Shown here piece after piece: positions 1 through 11,440 of a DNA stretch of 64,000 bases. Each line of letters opens with the position of its first letter. Within the stretch, counting starts at the first letter, position 1. Both the position numbers and the translations under genes were made by a program. Source of the stretch: Pseudomonadaceae bacterium (GTDB taxonomy: Bacteria; Pseudomonadota; Gammaproteobacteria; Pseudomonadales; Azotimanducaceae); NCBI GenBank assembly GCA_024743175.1, contig JANSXA010000003.1, forward strand, positions 62,001-126,000, in the 5' to 3' direction. Under the pieces are notes generated by a model. That model had not been told where the DNA came from, did not search any database, and was given only the letters and a program-made list of their open reading frames with translations.

Positions 1-1327
1 GCGAGATGAATTGGCAAATGTTCGACTGCTGTTCAATGCGCCGACTGACAACCCGGGCTGGTTCGATTCGAATATAGATCACCCTTTCGCCTTAGACTTC
101 GAAATTTTTATCGGCGACGTAGGACGTGCGTCGCATGACCGACTGCAGGCTAGTTATATACCTAATCTGTTTTCTTCCAGTTTTAAACATGTGGATGGGG
201 CACGCCCCGGCGTGAATCGTCCGCTTGTCGCTCTGGTGTCTTGTTCGCCACCCAACAAAGCGGGCTTCGTTCATTTTGGCGCCCATCATTGGACAAAACG
301 TAGTCTGATACGGCGTGCAGACCTGGTTATAGCCGAAATTGACGACACGCTGCTGCAGGTGCATGGTGACGTATATGCGCATGTCAGTGAGTTTGACTGC
401 TTTGTGAAGGGTGAAACCCAGATCATTGGGGGCGCGGAAATCGCGGCGGTTCTCGAACAAATCAAACCCGAATACCGTGACCAGATGGCTGCGCTGATTC
501 CAAAGATACCGCAGGAACGTTTGCGACTGGTCTATCCGCTGCTGGCAGCGATCGATCCTTAATCGCTTGAAAATCAGCTGGGACTCGGAGAACCCCCCGA
601 AGAATATGTTAGGATTGCGCGGCACCTCGCACCATTGATAGAGGACGGTGACTGTATACAGATTGGAGTGGGCGAACCTTCGAGCTTAATGGTCAAGTTG
701 GGTGTGTTTGACGACAAGAACGATCTGGGGGTGCATACGGAGCTTATCGCGCCGGGAACTGCTGGATTGGTGGAAAAGGGCATTGTCACAGGGCGCAGGA
801 AAAATCAGCTGGCAGGTATTGTGGCGGCAGCGGCTTGGACGGGTGGTAGTGACGAAGACTTTGCAATCATTGAAGACAATCCCACCTTTCAGTTGTTCGA
901 CCCGGAATTCATTCTGGATGTCCGTCGCATTGCGGCGAATGAGCGCCAGGTGTCAATTAATAACGCTTTGTCAGTGGATCTTACAGGGCAAATTAATGCA
1001 GAAACGGTATTCGGTGCACGCATGATTAATGGTACCGGTGGGCAACCCGAGAATCATATCGGTGCATTTCTGTCGAGTGGCGGCAGAGCAATAACGTTAC
1101 TGCCTTCAACCGCGTTAGACGGTGTCGTTTCCAGAATCGTACCGCAAATGGAAACAGGCTCGCTTGTAACGATACCGCGCTATTATGCTGATGTGATTGT
1201 TACTGAGCATGGGGTCGCGCACCTTACAGGCAAGAGTCATCGTGAGCGTGCAGAAGCGCTGATTAATGTTGCTCATCCGAATTTCCGCGGCGAACTCACC
1301 GATGCTGCGCGCAAATTTTTTGGCTAG
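1..1327 (+). pseudogene. Acetyl-CoA hydrolase/transferase family protein, 5' end outside window, interrupted by one in-frame stop
   Basis: The frame is open from base 2 to 1327 except for one TAA at 560-562. Both halves are in the same frame and resemble the acetyl-CoA hydrolase/4-hydroxybutyrate CoA-transferase family: the downstream half has a GVHTE motif (Glu codon 740-742, a plausible site for the glutamyl-CoA nucleophile) and C-terminal motifs GTGGQPENHIG, LPSTA and VTEHGVAHL. The family moves CoA between acyl groups. The N-terminus lies before the window. No other damage is visible, so this is either a very recent nonsense mutation or a base-call error. A second start around 635 could give only a fragment lacking the N-terminal domain. 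Confidence 0.8.
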
Positions 1328-1371
1328 CGTAGTGTTCTGAATGGCAGCGCGCAGAATGCCCCGCAGAGGGG

Positions 1372-2472
1372 CTATTTGTTGTCTGGGGTGCGCGGCGTAG
1401 TCGACTCGGCTTCAACAACACGCGCGCCGCGGAGCATGCCGATTAGTGCGTAGTTGCCTTCGTGGCACGCGTATTCGAACATAGGTGCAGTTGACTTCTG
1501 CATCGGGATATTCACCGTAAACGGTTGAGTGAACACCTCGGGTGCATCTATTGTATAAGAATACAGCAATGTCTCACCTTGCCTTGAAAAACGCTCTGTA
1601 AGCACAAAGCTTTCGCTGGATCCGACGGCCCCACTTCCAGCAGCATCGGCGATTGAGTTCGCAGGTATTTGAAAAATGGCTGTCTTGTCTGAAAAATTCC
1701 TGGTTCGCACGATCAATGTATCGTCTTTCCATTCGCCGCGTGCGTCCCCTGACCACAGCTTGAGTTGTGTCGGTAAATGAGGGCGACCGTCCATCGGGAT
1801 CACACGGGCGTTGTGGATCATTTCTGTCACCAGCAGAATGTGGTTGGGGGTCTGAACGATGCGAAGATTGTTGTTATATGCACTTGGTGACAACGGTGGA
1901 CCTGCATTGAATCCTGCGAGACAGCGTTCAGACAAGCCAAGAGATTCGGGACCTGCAGGACGAAACGTGCTCGGATCAGCGCTGTACGAAAACATGTCAC
2001 GAACCGGCGCAAGGCGTAGCCGGTTGTGTTCATCCAATTGTTTTTCAGCAGCTGCAGTTAAAGTTGGCAGCCGGCCGTTGGGCGGATCGACAATCAGGGA
2101 TGTGCGTAGATCGCCGGTGAGTTCTGTGCCCCAGTCGTACCAGATGTTGTTGTATGCACCTTCTATGTCCACGCTTTCGTTTTCGGCTCGATTATCGACG
2201 TCCAGACGCTGCAACACCGATGCGCGAAACGCCTGTGCTTCTTCGGGTGTCAATACGGCTTTGTCGCGAAGCTGTTCCGGGCGTTGAAATGGAGTAATGG
2301 TGCGAAAATCCCACAATCCTTCGATGCTTGGGTCACCCCAGTGCGTTACTGGCCCATCGGCCCCCCATGCTGTGCCGTGCCCTGAGACAAACAGTATGAG
2401 CGTGCAGAGGGTCATCGATATCAAGTGGTAGAAGGAGGTTAGCTTGCTTGGGTTATGAGTGCTCATCAGCAT
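1372..2472 (-). CDS. Exported protein of unknown function
   Basis: A 366-residue protein with an N-terminal signal peptide (hydrophobic run at about residues 15-33, likely cleavage after AWG). The mature part has no catalytic motif I recognise; it contains many Trp/Asp-rich turns, and its end has MFEYACHEGNYAL followed by LRGAR, which I remember from uncharacterised secreted proteins of marine proteobacteria and acidobacteria. Start may be 2472 or the second Met at 2466. It is divergent from the CaiB gene, and a regulon operator (2493-2506) lies 20 bases upstream of its start, so it probably responds to the same signal as the catabolic genes. Function unknown. Confidence 0.8.
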   Translation of the reverse strand: MLMSTHNPSKLTSFYHLISMTLCTLILFVSGHGTAWGADGPVTHWGDPSIEGLWDFRTITPFQRPEQLRDKAVLTPEEAQAFRASVLQRLDVDNRAENESVDIEGAYNNIWYDWGTELTGDLRTSLIVDPPNGRLPTLTAAAEKQLDEHNRLRLAPVRDMFSYSADPSTFRPAGPESLGLSERCLAGFNAGPPLSPSAYNNNLRIVQTPNHILLVTEMIHNARVIPMDGRPHLPTQLKLWSGDARGEWKDDTLIVRTRNFSDKTAIFQIPANSIADAAGSGAVGSSESFVLTERFSRQGETLLYSYTIDAPEVFTQPFTVNIPMQKSTAPMFEYACHEGNYALIGMLRGARVVEAESTTPRTPDNK

Positions 2473-2492
2473 TGAACTCCAAATAGAACAAT

Positions 2493-2506
2493 GTAAGTAT
2501 ACTTAG
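2493..2506. promoter_or_regulatory. Regulon operator 1 (GTAAGTATACTTAG)
   Basis: Near-perfect palindrome matching the island consensus GTAAGTATACTTAC at 13 of 14 positions. It sits in the divergent gap between the exported protein (start 2472) and the CaiB CoA-transferase (start 2594), where one repressor dimer could control both directions. Confidence 0.65.
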
Positions 2507-2593
2507 TTAAGGGATGGAATGCGCAAGTTTCTGTGCCGGGCTGCAGGACGGTAATCTCCCAGCGTTCATTTTTTGGATGTTTGAGAGAGGACG

Positions 2594-3757
2594 ATGATGA
2601 ATTCGGAATTACCCATATTGGACATTACCGTTGTGGAGCTTGGTACGAGCCTTGCGGCACCCTGGGCCGGTTTCATAATGGGTCAGATGGGCGCCACGGT
2701 AATCAAGGTCGAACAACCGGACGGCGGCGACCCGGCTCGTAGCTGGGGTCCGCCCATTGCAGACGAGACATCCGTGATATTTCAGGTTGCCAACAGGGGT
2801 AAGCATTCCGTGGTCCTGGATCTGACCAAGACCGCGGACCTTGAAGCTCTCAAAGAAATCGTCTGTCGCCGGGCGGATGTTTTTATTCAGAATCTTCGTC
2901 CCGGAGCAGTCGACAAACTGGGATTGGATGCGGGCACGCTGCTCGAAATGCATCCCGAACTGGTTTACTGCAATTTAGGCGCATAGGGCAGTGAGGGGCC
3001 ATTGGCTGATCGACCCGGTTATGATCCGTTGATTCAGGCGTTCAGCGGAATGGCTTCGGTCACAGGTCCTGAGGATGGAGAACCGTGTCGTGTGGGGGTG
3101 CCGGTGAACGATTTTGGGACGGGCATGTGGGCGGTGATGGGTGTGCAGGCAGGTCTGATGCGACGATCACGCACGGGCAAGGGCGGGCTGGTTGACGTTT
3201 CGCTGCTGGACACAGCTTTAGGTTATATGTCGCTTTCGTTAACGGCAGCTGCAATAACAGGCAAAGCTCAGGGACGTCACGGATTGGCGGGACCAGGAGG
3301 ACTTGTCCCCAACGAAGGATTTGAGACCGCAGATGGTGTTCTGATTATTACTGCCGGAACAGATGCACAATTTGCAAAACTGTGCGCTGTGCTTGATCAC
3401 CCGGAGTGGGCGCAGGACGAAAGATTCAACACTGCGGGTGGGCGTCATCGTCACGCATCGCTTTTGCGGGAACTCCTGAGCGCTTCGCTCGGCACGCGTA
3501 CGCGCGCCCAATGGATGGAGTTGCTGGATGCCCGGGGCGTGCCTAATTCTCCGGTTTTTGCACCGCTTGAGACGCTTGAGAACCCGCAAACCCAGGCTTG
3601 TGGAATGATACAGGCGGGTAGTGATGGCGGTGCGCCGCAAATCAGACTGCCGATTAAACTCGATGGAGAACGATTCTTGCGTTCGTCTCACGTGCCGAAA
3701 CCAGGCGAACACAATCATCTGTATTTAAACGGTGCAAATCCTGCCAATAAACGGTAG
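2594..3757 (+). pseudogene. CaiB/BaiF family CoA-transferase interrupted by one in-frame TAG
   Basis: Reading through the TAG at 2984-2986 gives about 387 residues, the normal length of class III CoA-transferases. The N-terminal part has the typical VVELGTSLAAPWAG and MGATVIKVEQP motifs. After the stop come ADRPGYDPLIQAFSG and VDVSLLDTALGYM, the latter holding the conserved Asp of the family. At the stop, relatives have an aromatic residue (a Tyr codon is one base away), so a point mutation is likely. It would have transferred CoA to a pathway acid. Start is ATG 2594 or 2597, after a purine-rich GAGAGAGG. Confidence 0.85.
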
Positions 3758-3765
3758 CCGCGAGA

Positions 3766-4986
3766 TCACGACAGCATCGAAATGGCAGGCCTTTTCCCCT
3801 GCAGCAGAGCTTCGCCGATCAGGCGCGCCTTGTAAGGCTTAGGATCGTGCAGCGTCAGCGTTCTCGCGTCCCGCCAGAAACGGTCCAGTCTTTGTTCTGC
3901 GAGCGTCGAGCGAGCACCAGTGGTCTGGAAAATGTCCTGACATACCCGCAGAGCGACTTCGGTAGAAACCACTTTGGCCTGTGCCACCAGCACTGCAGCC
4001 TGGGCACGCAGATCCGCGATCGCCTCGGTTGACAGGTCTTGTTGCAAAGCATCGTTTACTTTGTTGACCTTAAGTGCCGCCTGTGAAACCAGCGCTTCGG
4101 CGGCGGAAGCATAAGCCTGCAGGGTGCCGATTTCGGTGAGGATGTAGGGGTCTTCTACGGCGTGTGCCACATTGCTTTCCATCCACGGGCGCGCGTTGGT
4201 GCGGACGTATTCGGTGGCGCATGTCAGCGCGCCCTTTGCCATACCCACATACATGGCCGAGAAACCAAGCTGATAAATCGGGCCGATCACGCTGCTGTCT
4301 GGCAAGTTCAGTATGTCGATGCCATTCAGCAGATTGGCGTGCGGGACGTACAGATCTCTGAATTCGATACCGCCACTGCCTGTGCCTCCCTGGCCCATCG
4401 TGCTTCAGTTGTTCTGGATGGTGATACCCTGCGCATCCGCCGGTGTGATCGCCACACCAAGTGTGTCGTGATGACGACCAAATACCAGCAACAGATCTGC
4501 TGCTGGTGAGCCTGTGGTAAAGAACTTCCGGCCATTGATCGAGACGCCGTCCTCAGTGTCCTCAAACACTGTTTCAAATGTGTGCACTCGATTGGAGCCT
4601 TTCTCCGATGTGGCGTTGCCGATAAACAGGTCGTCATTTACGACGCGACTCAATACATTTGCGACTTGCTCCGGTGAGCCGAATTCGATGAGTGTGGAAA
4701 CCATGGCCGAATGTACAGCAAGGACTTGCGCAAGCGATGGGAAAGCTTCGGCAATCTGTTGGGTAATCGCTATGCTGCCCGCTGCGGTGGCGCCGAATCC
4801 GCCCAGCTTTTCCGGGACAGTCAGCTTCATGAATCCTGCCTCCTTGAGTGCCTTAATTTCCTGATGCGGGAATTCGCAGGCTTCGTCTCGCTCGGGGTAC
4901 GCTGCGGCGAAGTCTGGGAGCAGTTCGCCAAGCCTTGTTTTAAGTTCGCTCAGGTTATGGGCAGGTGATTTGGCTTGTTTGGTCAT
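3766..4986 (-). pseudogene. Acyl-CoA dehydrogenase/DszC-like flavoprotein interrupted by one in-frame TGA
   Basis: Both halves share a frame; the only interruption is TGA at 4407-4405. Read through, it is about 406 residues with acyl-CoA dehydrogenase N-terminal, middle and C-terminal domains. The stop falls in the middle domain just before STMGQGGTGSGG, where relatives carry Trp, one base from TGA. The C-terminal RFWRDARTLTLHDP is characteristic of the DszC/SfnB-type branch, so it may be a flavin monooxygenase rather than a dehydrogenase. Start ATG 4986 (MTKQ) is preferred over 5007. It follows the BVMO gene on the same strand and is probably co-transcribed from the operator at 6687. Confidence 0.85.
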
Positions 4987-5040
4987 GTTGCTATTCCCTG
5001 TGTGCACAAGTTTGAAGTTGAGGCTGGCTGCGCCTGAGGG

Positions 5041-6700
<1,660 letters not shown>

Positions 6701-6979
6701 AAATTTTATCAGAAACGAAGATGTACGTCATCCGTGAGTTACGGTTGAGACAGGGTCTGCGCCTGCAACATGCTTTGGCTCTACCGGCGGCAAAGCGTCC
6801 CGGGCACTCTTCCACCGGCGCTGGGGAAAGCAGAATTTTACAAATGCACGCCCCTGCCGTTATTTGAGTGGCATGTGTTCACCGCTGTCGAACCCGGATG
6901 GCATCGACTTCGGGGTCGTGCTTACGCCAGATCAGCACGGTCGGGCGTCCACCACATATTTCTGTGCGAAACCATGAAT

Positions 6980-6993
6980 GAAAGTATACTTAC
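6980..6993. promoter_or_regulatory. Regulon operator 3 (GAAAGTATACTTAC)
   Basis: 13 of 14 matches to the consensus. It lies 28 bases before ATG 7022 and a few bases after an alternative ATG at 6974, which argues that 7022 is the real start of the hydrolase. Confidence 0.65.
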
Positions 6994-7021
6994 CAAATCA
7001 GAAGCGTTTTGGGAGCGGGGT

Positions 7022-7915
7022 ATGAATGAGCAGGTCGAAGCCTTTAAAAGGCTGTTGGCGGAGAGTCTTGGCGGGCCTGGTGGCGAGCGCAGCGTCACTC
7101 AAATGCGTGAGGGCTATGAAGCGCTGGGCAACGCTTTCCCCCCGGGTGACGCCTGGCATTGCGATTCGGTCGACGCAGGTGGAGTAGCCGCTGAGCTCAG
7201 TCATTGCGGAGGGTCTGCACCGAATACCATGTTGTATCTCCATGGCGGTGGTTACGTAATTGGTTCATTAGCTACACATCGCGGGCTGGTCGCGAATATC
7301 GCCCGTGCAACCGTCGGCAAGGTGCTTGCGATCGATTATCGTCTGGCGCCTGAGCATCCCTTTCCGGCCGCAGTTGATGATGCGGTTTCAGCTTATCGAT
7401 GGCTGCTAAACAATAATCATGAGCCGCAAAATATATCGGTTGCCGGGGACAGTGCGGGCGGCGGACTCACTGTGGCAACATTGCTCAAGCTCAAACGTGA
7501 GGGATTGCCATTGCCCGCAGCTGGTATATGCATCAGTCCCTGGGTAGACATGGAGGCGGTCGGGGAGAGTATGGACCTCAAAGCATCGGTGGACCCAATG
7601 GTGCAGCGCGAAGGGCTGCTCGGTATGGCAGCCGCGTACCTAGCCGGGGCGTCTCCCAGGGATCCGCTGGTTGCACCAATTTACGGTGACCTGAAAGGAT
7701 TGCCACCACTACTCATTCAAGTCGGCACCGCGGAGACGCTATTGGATGATGCTCGGCGCTTAGCAACACGGGCAATTGCCGATGGGGTCGACGTCGACTA
7801 TCAGGAGTGGCCGGATATGATTCACGTTTTCCAGCACTTTGCGCCAATGATCAATGAGGGTTATGCAGCCATTGAGCGGATTGGTGCTTTTGTGCGCCAT
7901 CACACACATACGTGA
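7022..7915 (+). CDS. HSL-family alpha/beta hydrolase (esterase or lactonase)
   Basis: A 297-residue alpha/beta hydrolase of the bacterial hormone-sensitive-lipase family (family IV). The oxyanion motif HGGG is at residues 74-77, the nucleophile motif GDSAGG at 142-147 (Ser144), and the Asp and His in LLDDA and MIHVFQHF (His near 268). ATG 7022 is chosen because it follows GGGAGCGGGG and because the operator at 6980-6993 would lie inside the gene if ATG 6974 were used. Between a BVMO and a P450, it probably hydrolyses the ester or lactone that the BVMO forms. Substrate is inferred from context only. Confidence 0.88.
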   Translation: MNEQVEAFKRLLAESLGGPGGERSVTQMREGYEALGNAFPPGDAWHCDSVDAGGVAAELSHCGGSAPNTMLYLHGGGYVIGSLATHRGLVANIARATVGKVLAIDYRLAPEHPFPAAVDDAVSAYRWLLNNNHEPQNISVAGDSAGGGLTVATLLKLKREGLPLPAAGICISPWVDMEAVGESMDLKASVDPMVQREGLLGMAAAYLAGASPRDPLVAPIYGDLKGLPPLLIQVGTAETLLDDARRLATRAIADGVDVDYQEWPDMIHVFQHFAPMINEGYAAIERIGAFVRHHTHT

Positions 7916-7934
7916 TACACTTCTGTTAGTTAAT

Positions 7935-7948
7935 GTAAGCATAATTAC
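7935..7948. promoter_or_regulatory. Regulon operator 4 (GTAAGCATAATTAC)
   Basis: 12 of 14 matches, with both GTAA and TTAC ends intact. It lies 54 bases upstream of the P450 start at 8003. Confidence 0.6.
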
Positions 7949-8002
7949 TATGAGACAGGGGTCAAAAAGATTCCTTCAAGTTACAGCTAAGGAGAATTTG
8001 CC

Positions 8003-9295
8003 ATGAGCGAAGCATTAGACAATGAGCTCGAAAACTCTGTCATGGATCTGAGAGACACCATGCTTGGCCGCGATCCGGACACGATCCCCCTGGATGAGAT
8101 AGATGTGGCTCAGCCAGCGTTATTTCAGGCTGATGCATTCTGGCCCTTTTTCGACCGACTGCGAAAGGAAGATCCGGTTCATTACTGCAAAGAGTCGCAG
8201 TTTGGACCGTTCTGGTCGGTGACCAAGTTTAACGACATCATGGAGGTAGAAGGTAATCCCCGAGTTTACTCCTCCGCCGACGGCATCAGCATTGCGCCTG
8301 TAAACACCTCAGCTCTGCCGGTAGAAATGTTTATCGCCATGGATGAGCCGAAACACGGAGAACAGCGCAAGACCGTTCAGAACGTGGTTGCACCGAAAAA
8401 CCTGGCTGAGCTCGAACCACTGATCAAGGAGCGGGTCGGCACCATTCTGGATTCGCTGCCCGTTGGCGAAACGTTCAACTGGGTAGACAGGGTGTCGATC
8501 GAGTTGACCACGCAGATGCTGGCGACGCTGTTCGACTTTCCGTTTGAAGACCGGCGCAAGCTGACCTTTTGGTCTGATGTGGCGACTACTCAGCCGGGGC
8601 CGGAGGGTCTGGTGAAGACCGTCGAGGAGAGGCGTGACGTGTTACTCGATTGTCTCAAGGCGTTTACAGAGCTTTGGAATGATCGGGTCAATCAGCCGCC
8701 GCGAGGGGACCTTATTTCAATGCTCGCTCACGGGGAAGCAACCCGCAACATGCAACCGTATGAGTTTCTCGGCAACCTGATGCTACTGATCATCGGTGGC
8801 AATGACACAACACGAAATTCGATCTCGGGTGGGGTCCTGGCGTTGAATCAGAATCCCAATGAGTACGACAAACTGCGAGCAGACCCCGGGTTGATTGCCA
8901 GCATGGTGCCGGAAATTATTCGCTGGCAGACTCCCCTGACCTCTATGCGTAGAACCGTGACGGAAGACACCCAGTTACGGGGAAAGCAGTTCAAGAAAGG
9001 TGACAAGGTAATCATGTGGTACGTGTCGGGTAATCGCGACGAAGAAGTCATCGATCAGCCGTACGAATTCATCATCGATCGCGAGCGGCCACGCCATCAC
9101 TTGTCCTTCGGATTCGGGATACATCGTTGCATGGGTAATCGGCTTGCCGAAATGCAATTGCGTCTGCTGTGGGAGGGAATCATGGAGCGCTTCGACATGG
9201 TTGAAGTCGTCGGCGAACCGGTACGTAGTTTATCGACGTTGATCAAAGGCTACACAGATCTCCCAGTCAGACTTCACCCGAAAAAGGTGGCATGA
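8003..9295 (+). CDS. Cytochrome P450, CYP153-like
   Basis: A 430-residue soluble bacterial P450. The I-helix oxygen-activation motif GGNDTTRNS, the ExxR region (PEIIRWQTP follows it) and the haem-ligand loop FGFGIHRCMG (Cys near 376) are present. The stretches IPLDEIDVAQPALFQAD, MWYVSGNRDEEVI and RCMGNRLAEMQLR are what I recall of CYP153, which hydroxylates alkanes, cycloalkanes and terpenes at unactivated carbons. A strong GGAG ribosome site precedes ATG 8003. CYP153 genes usually travel with a ferredoxin and reductase; none is encoded in this window. Controlled by operator 4. Confidence 0.92.
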   Translation: MSEALDNELENSVMDLRDTMLGRDPDTIPLDEIDVAQPALFQADAFWPFFDRLRKEDPVHYCKESQFGPFWSVTKFNDIMEVEGNPRVYSSADGISIAPVNTSALPVEMFIAMDEPKHGEQRKTVQNVVAPKNLAELEPLIKERVGTILDSLPVGETFNWVDRVSIELTTQMLATLFDFPFEDRRKLTFWSDVATTQPGPEGLVKTVEERRDVLLDCLKAFTELWNDRVNQPPRGDLISMLAHGEATRNMQPYEFLGNLMLLIIGGNDTTRNSISGGVLALNQNPNEYDKLRADPGLIASMVPEIIRWQTPLTSMRRTVTEDTQLRGKQFKKGDKVIMWYVSGNRDEEVIDQPYEFIIDRERPRHHLSFGFGIHRCMGNRLAEMQLRLLWEGIMERFDMVEVVGEPVRSLSTLIKGYTDLPVRLHPKKVA

Positions 9296-9369
9296 AACGG
9301 AGTGGCCGGAAGTAGGACGCGACACACGCCAGCAGGGTCAGTCTTGCTGACCTGTGCTTCTGGGCCTGT

Positions 9370-10884
9370 TCAGCGAGTCAGTTCAAAATCGGCTAAATCC
9401 GGGTTCCCCAAAGCGGTACGAAACCGTTGCATCGACCATGGCCATGCGGCAGGTACACCATTATCATCCAGGTACCAACTTTTGCACCCGGACACCCATA
9501 CCGTATTCTTCGTTGCCTGTACTCGTTCCGCTTCGAATCGCTCAGCCGCCTCAGATTTAGGTGCAAATGCGGTATAATCGCCAGCCTGCATTTCATCCAG
9601 GAGTTTCATGAAAAAATCGAGTTGGATGTCTGCAACGTCAATCAGTGAAAAATTGCCGACTGGGCCATTGGGGCCATTGAGCATGACGAGGTTGGGAAAA
9701 TCCGGTGCGCATACCGATAAATAGGCAGATGGCCGATCGGCCCATGCTTCTTCAAGCGTTTTACCGTTGCGTCCAATGACCTCGATTGGACGCAGGAACT
9801 GATCGGCTTTAAAGCCCGTCGCGATTACCAGCACGTCCAGTTCATGTAATTTCCCGTCTGCGGTACGCACTCCGGCAGGTTCGATAGCGCTTATGGTTTC
9901 CGTCACCAATTCCGAGTCAGGATGTTGAATGGCATCGTAATACTTGTCGTCCATGATGAGTCTTTTACAGGCTGCCTGGTAGTTGGGCCGTAATTTTTCC
10001 CGCAACACCGAGTCGCTGACTTTGTTTTCGAGATGAGCCAGCGTGGCCGCTTGAATGTCGGCCAATGCCTGGGGATTTTCACCCACAACGGCTGAGGAAA
10101 AGCCATGTTCGAACATCTGCATCTGTTCAGCGCGAATCTTTTGCATCGCTTCCGGATTTTCGCGAAAGTATTGTTTTTCCTGTTCACTGTACGTTGGATT
10201 CGGACGCGGTAAGATCCATTGCGGCGTGCGCTGAAATTGAATCAGTTTTGCCACTTTGCCCGACAGGTCGCCAATAATCTGAATGGCACTGGAACCCGTA
10301 CCTATAATACCGACGCGCTGTCCTTCCAGTTTGACCGTATGGTCCCAACGCGCCGAGTGAAAGGTGGGGCCGGTAAATGTCTGCAGACCTGGGATATCAG
10401 GATAGGCAGGGTGGTGGAGTACGCCCGTTGCAGCAACGATGAAGTCGAACACGCCGCTCTGGCCATCTTTGCACTGTAGGTGCCACTTGTCGTCCTCAAA
10501 GCGCAATTGTGATATCTCTGCTTCGAACTGGACGTGCTTGGTTACGCCGTATTTTACCGCAACGTTTTCGAAGTACTCCAGGATCTCAGCGCCAGGTGAA
10601 CAGGTGTGAGACCACTCCGGATTGGGTTCAAATTCATAACAATAGGAGTGAGACGGTACGTCGCAAGCGATCCCAGGATAAGTATTTTCTCGCCATGTGC
10701 CGCCCAGACGTTTGGCTTTTTCATAGATTGTGAAGTTGTTGTAGCCGTTGCGTCGTAGCTTGATGGCGCTCAAAATTCCGGCCATACCACCGCCGATGAT
10801 TGCGATTTTGAGTTCGCTTCTGTTGGTTTCGTGTTTCAACGGGATCCTTTCATCTGGCGAAAAATCGTAGTCTATTATGGCCAT
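9370..10884 (-). CDS. Baeyer-Villiger-type flavin monooxygenase
   Basis: A 504-residue class B flavin monooxygenase with FAD motif GGGMAG (residues 31-36), fingerprint FTGPTFHSARWD (170-181) and a GTGSSA NADPH motif near 195. Family members convert ketones or aldehydes to esters or lactones. It ends close to the P450 stop in a tail-to-tail arrangement and has its own operator (10899-10912) 15 bases upstream. It is clearly different from the BVMO at 5041-6672, which suggests two distinct ketone substrates or two rings. Confidence 0.92.
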   Translation of the reverse strand: MAIIDYDFSPDERIPLKHETNRSELKIAIIGGGMAGILSAIKLRRNGYNNFTIYEKAKRLGGTWRENTYPGIACDVPSHSYCYEFEPNPEWSHTCSPGAEILEYFENVAVKYGVTKHVQFEAEISQLRFEDDKWHLQCKDGQSGVFDFIVAATGVLHHPAYPDIPGLQTFTGPTFHSARWDHTVKLEGQRVGIIGTGSSAIQIIGDLSGKVAKLIQFQRTPQWILPRPNPTYSEQEKQYFRENPEAMQKIRAEQMQMFEHGFSSAVVGENPQALADIQAATLAHLENKVSDSVLREKLRPNYQAACKRLIMDDKYYDAIQHPDSELVTETISAIEPAGVRTADGKLHELDVLVIATGFKADQFLRPIEVIGRNGKTLEEAWADRPSAYLSVCAPDFPNLVMLNGPNGPVGNFSLIDVADIQLDFFMKLLDEMQAGDYTAFAPKSEAAERFEAERVQATKNTVWVSGCKSWYLDDNGVPAAWPWSMQRFRTALGNPDLADFELTR

Positions 10885-10898
10885 TTCACATAAAAATA

Positions 10899-10912
10899 GA
10901 AAGCATGCTTAC
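10899..10912. promoter_or_regulatory. Regulon operator 5 (GAAAGCATGCTTAC)
   Basis: Matches the degenerate consensus GTAAGYATRCTTAC at 13 of 14 positions. It lies between the end of the NTF2-like gene and the BVMO start (10884), so the BVMO is probably its own transcription unit. Confidence 0.62.
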
Positions 10913-10926
10913 AATATCGTCGCCCT

Positions 10927-11358
10927 TCAGTTTCCCCAACCTTGGGTCAAAGGGACCATGTGAAAAGTGATGAATACTCGTTCCGAAAACTTCCAGGTCC
11001 CGTCGATTTTTTTGTAGGTGTCTCGATACCAACCTGCTGCTGTTATCGCAGTGCCGTCCCGCACCATGCGAATCTCAACGGAACACCGACCTTGCGCTTT
11101 GGTGGGGGTGAGGCTATCGATCACATGGTTCTGGATAAATGGAATCGGCGGATTGTCTGATAAGGCGGCGTAAAAGCTGCTGAGTTCTGCTGAACCGTCT
11201 ACGCGGCGTTCACCCATGACGAAGGCGCCATCGTCACAAAACAAAGCGGTTACCGCCGTGCCGTCTCCAGCCGCGATGCTGTGGCAGTACTCGGCAGTAA
11301 GCTCACGAATCGCTTCTCGGTCTTCCAGAGCATTGATCTTTTCTTCGAGCGTGGCCAT
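10927..11358 (-). CDS. NTF2/SnoaL-like protein
   Basis: A 143-residue single-domain protein of the cone-shaped NTF2-like fold: N-terminal helix with DREAIRELTAEYCHSIAAGD, FCDDGAFVMGERRVDG, and a C-terminal YRDTYKKIDGTWKFSER strand pair. Such proteins serve as small dehydratases, isomerases or cyclases on ring compounds. Start ATG 11358 follows GGAGAG and is preferred over 11382. It lies 82 bases downstream of the amidohydrolase on the same strand and is probably in that unit. The exact reaction cannot be told from sequence. Confidence 0.82.
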   Translation of the reverse strand: MATLEEKINALEDREAIRELTAEYCHSIAAGDGTAVTALFCDDGAFVMGERRVDGSAELSSFYAALSDNPPIPFIQNHVIDSLTPTKAQGRCSVEIRMVRDGTAITAAGWYRDTYKKIDGTWKFSERVFITFHMVPLTQGWGN

Positions 11359-11440
11359 AACGGCTCTCCTATCCATAAACATTCAGCAAAATGCCGGTCC
11401 CCGGGCAAATTCGCGTCACCCGCGTTCAGATTGCCTGTTG

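Noticed and set aside
1-5007. Recoding or an alternative genetic code
   Set aside because: The three interruptions use three different stops, and all three codons serve as normal stops in neighbouring intact genes.
6770-7021. Longer N-terminus for the hydrolase
   Set aside because: The extension has no motif, and the regulon operator lies inside it.
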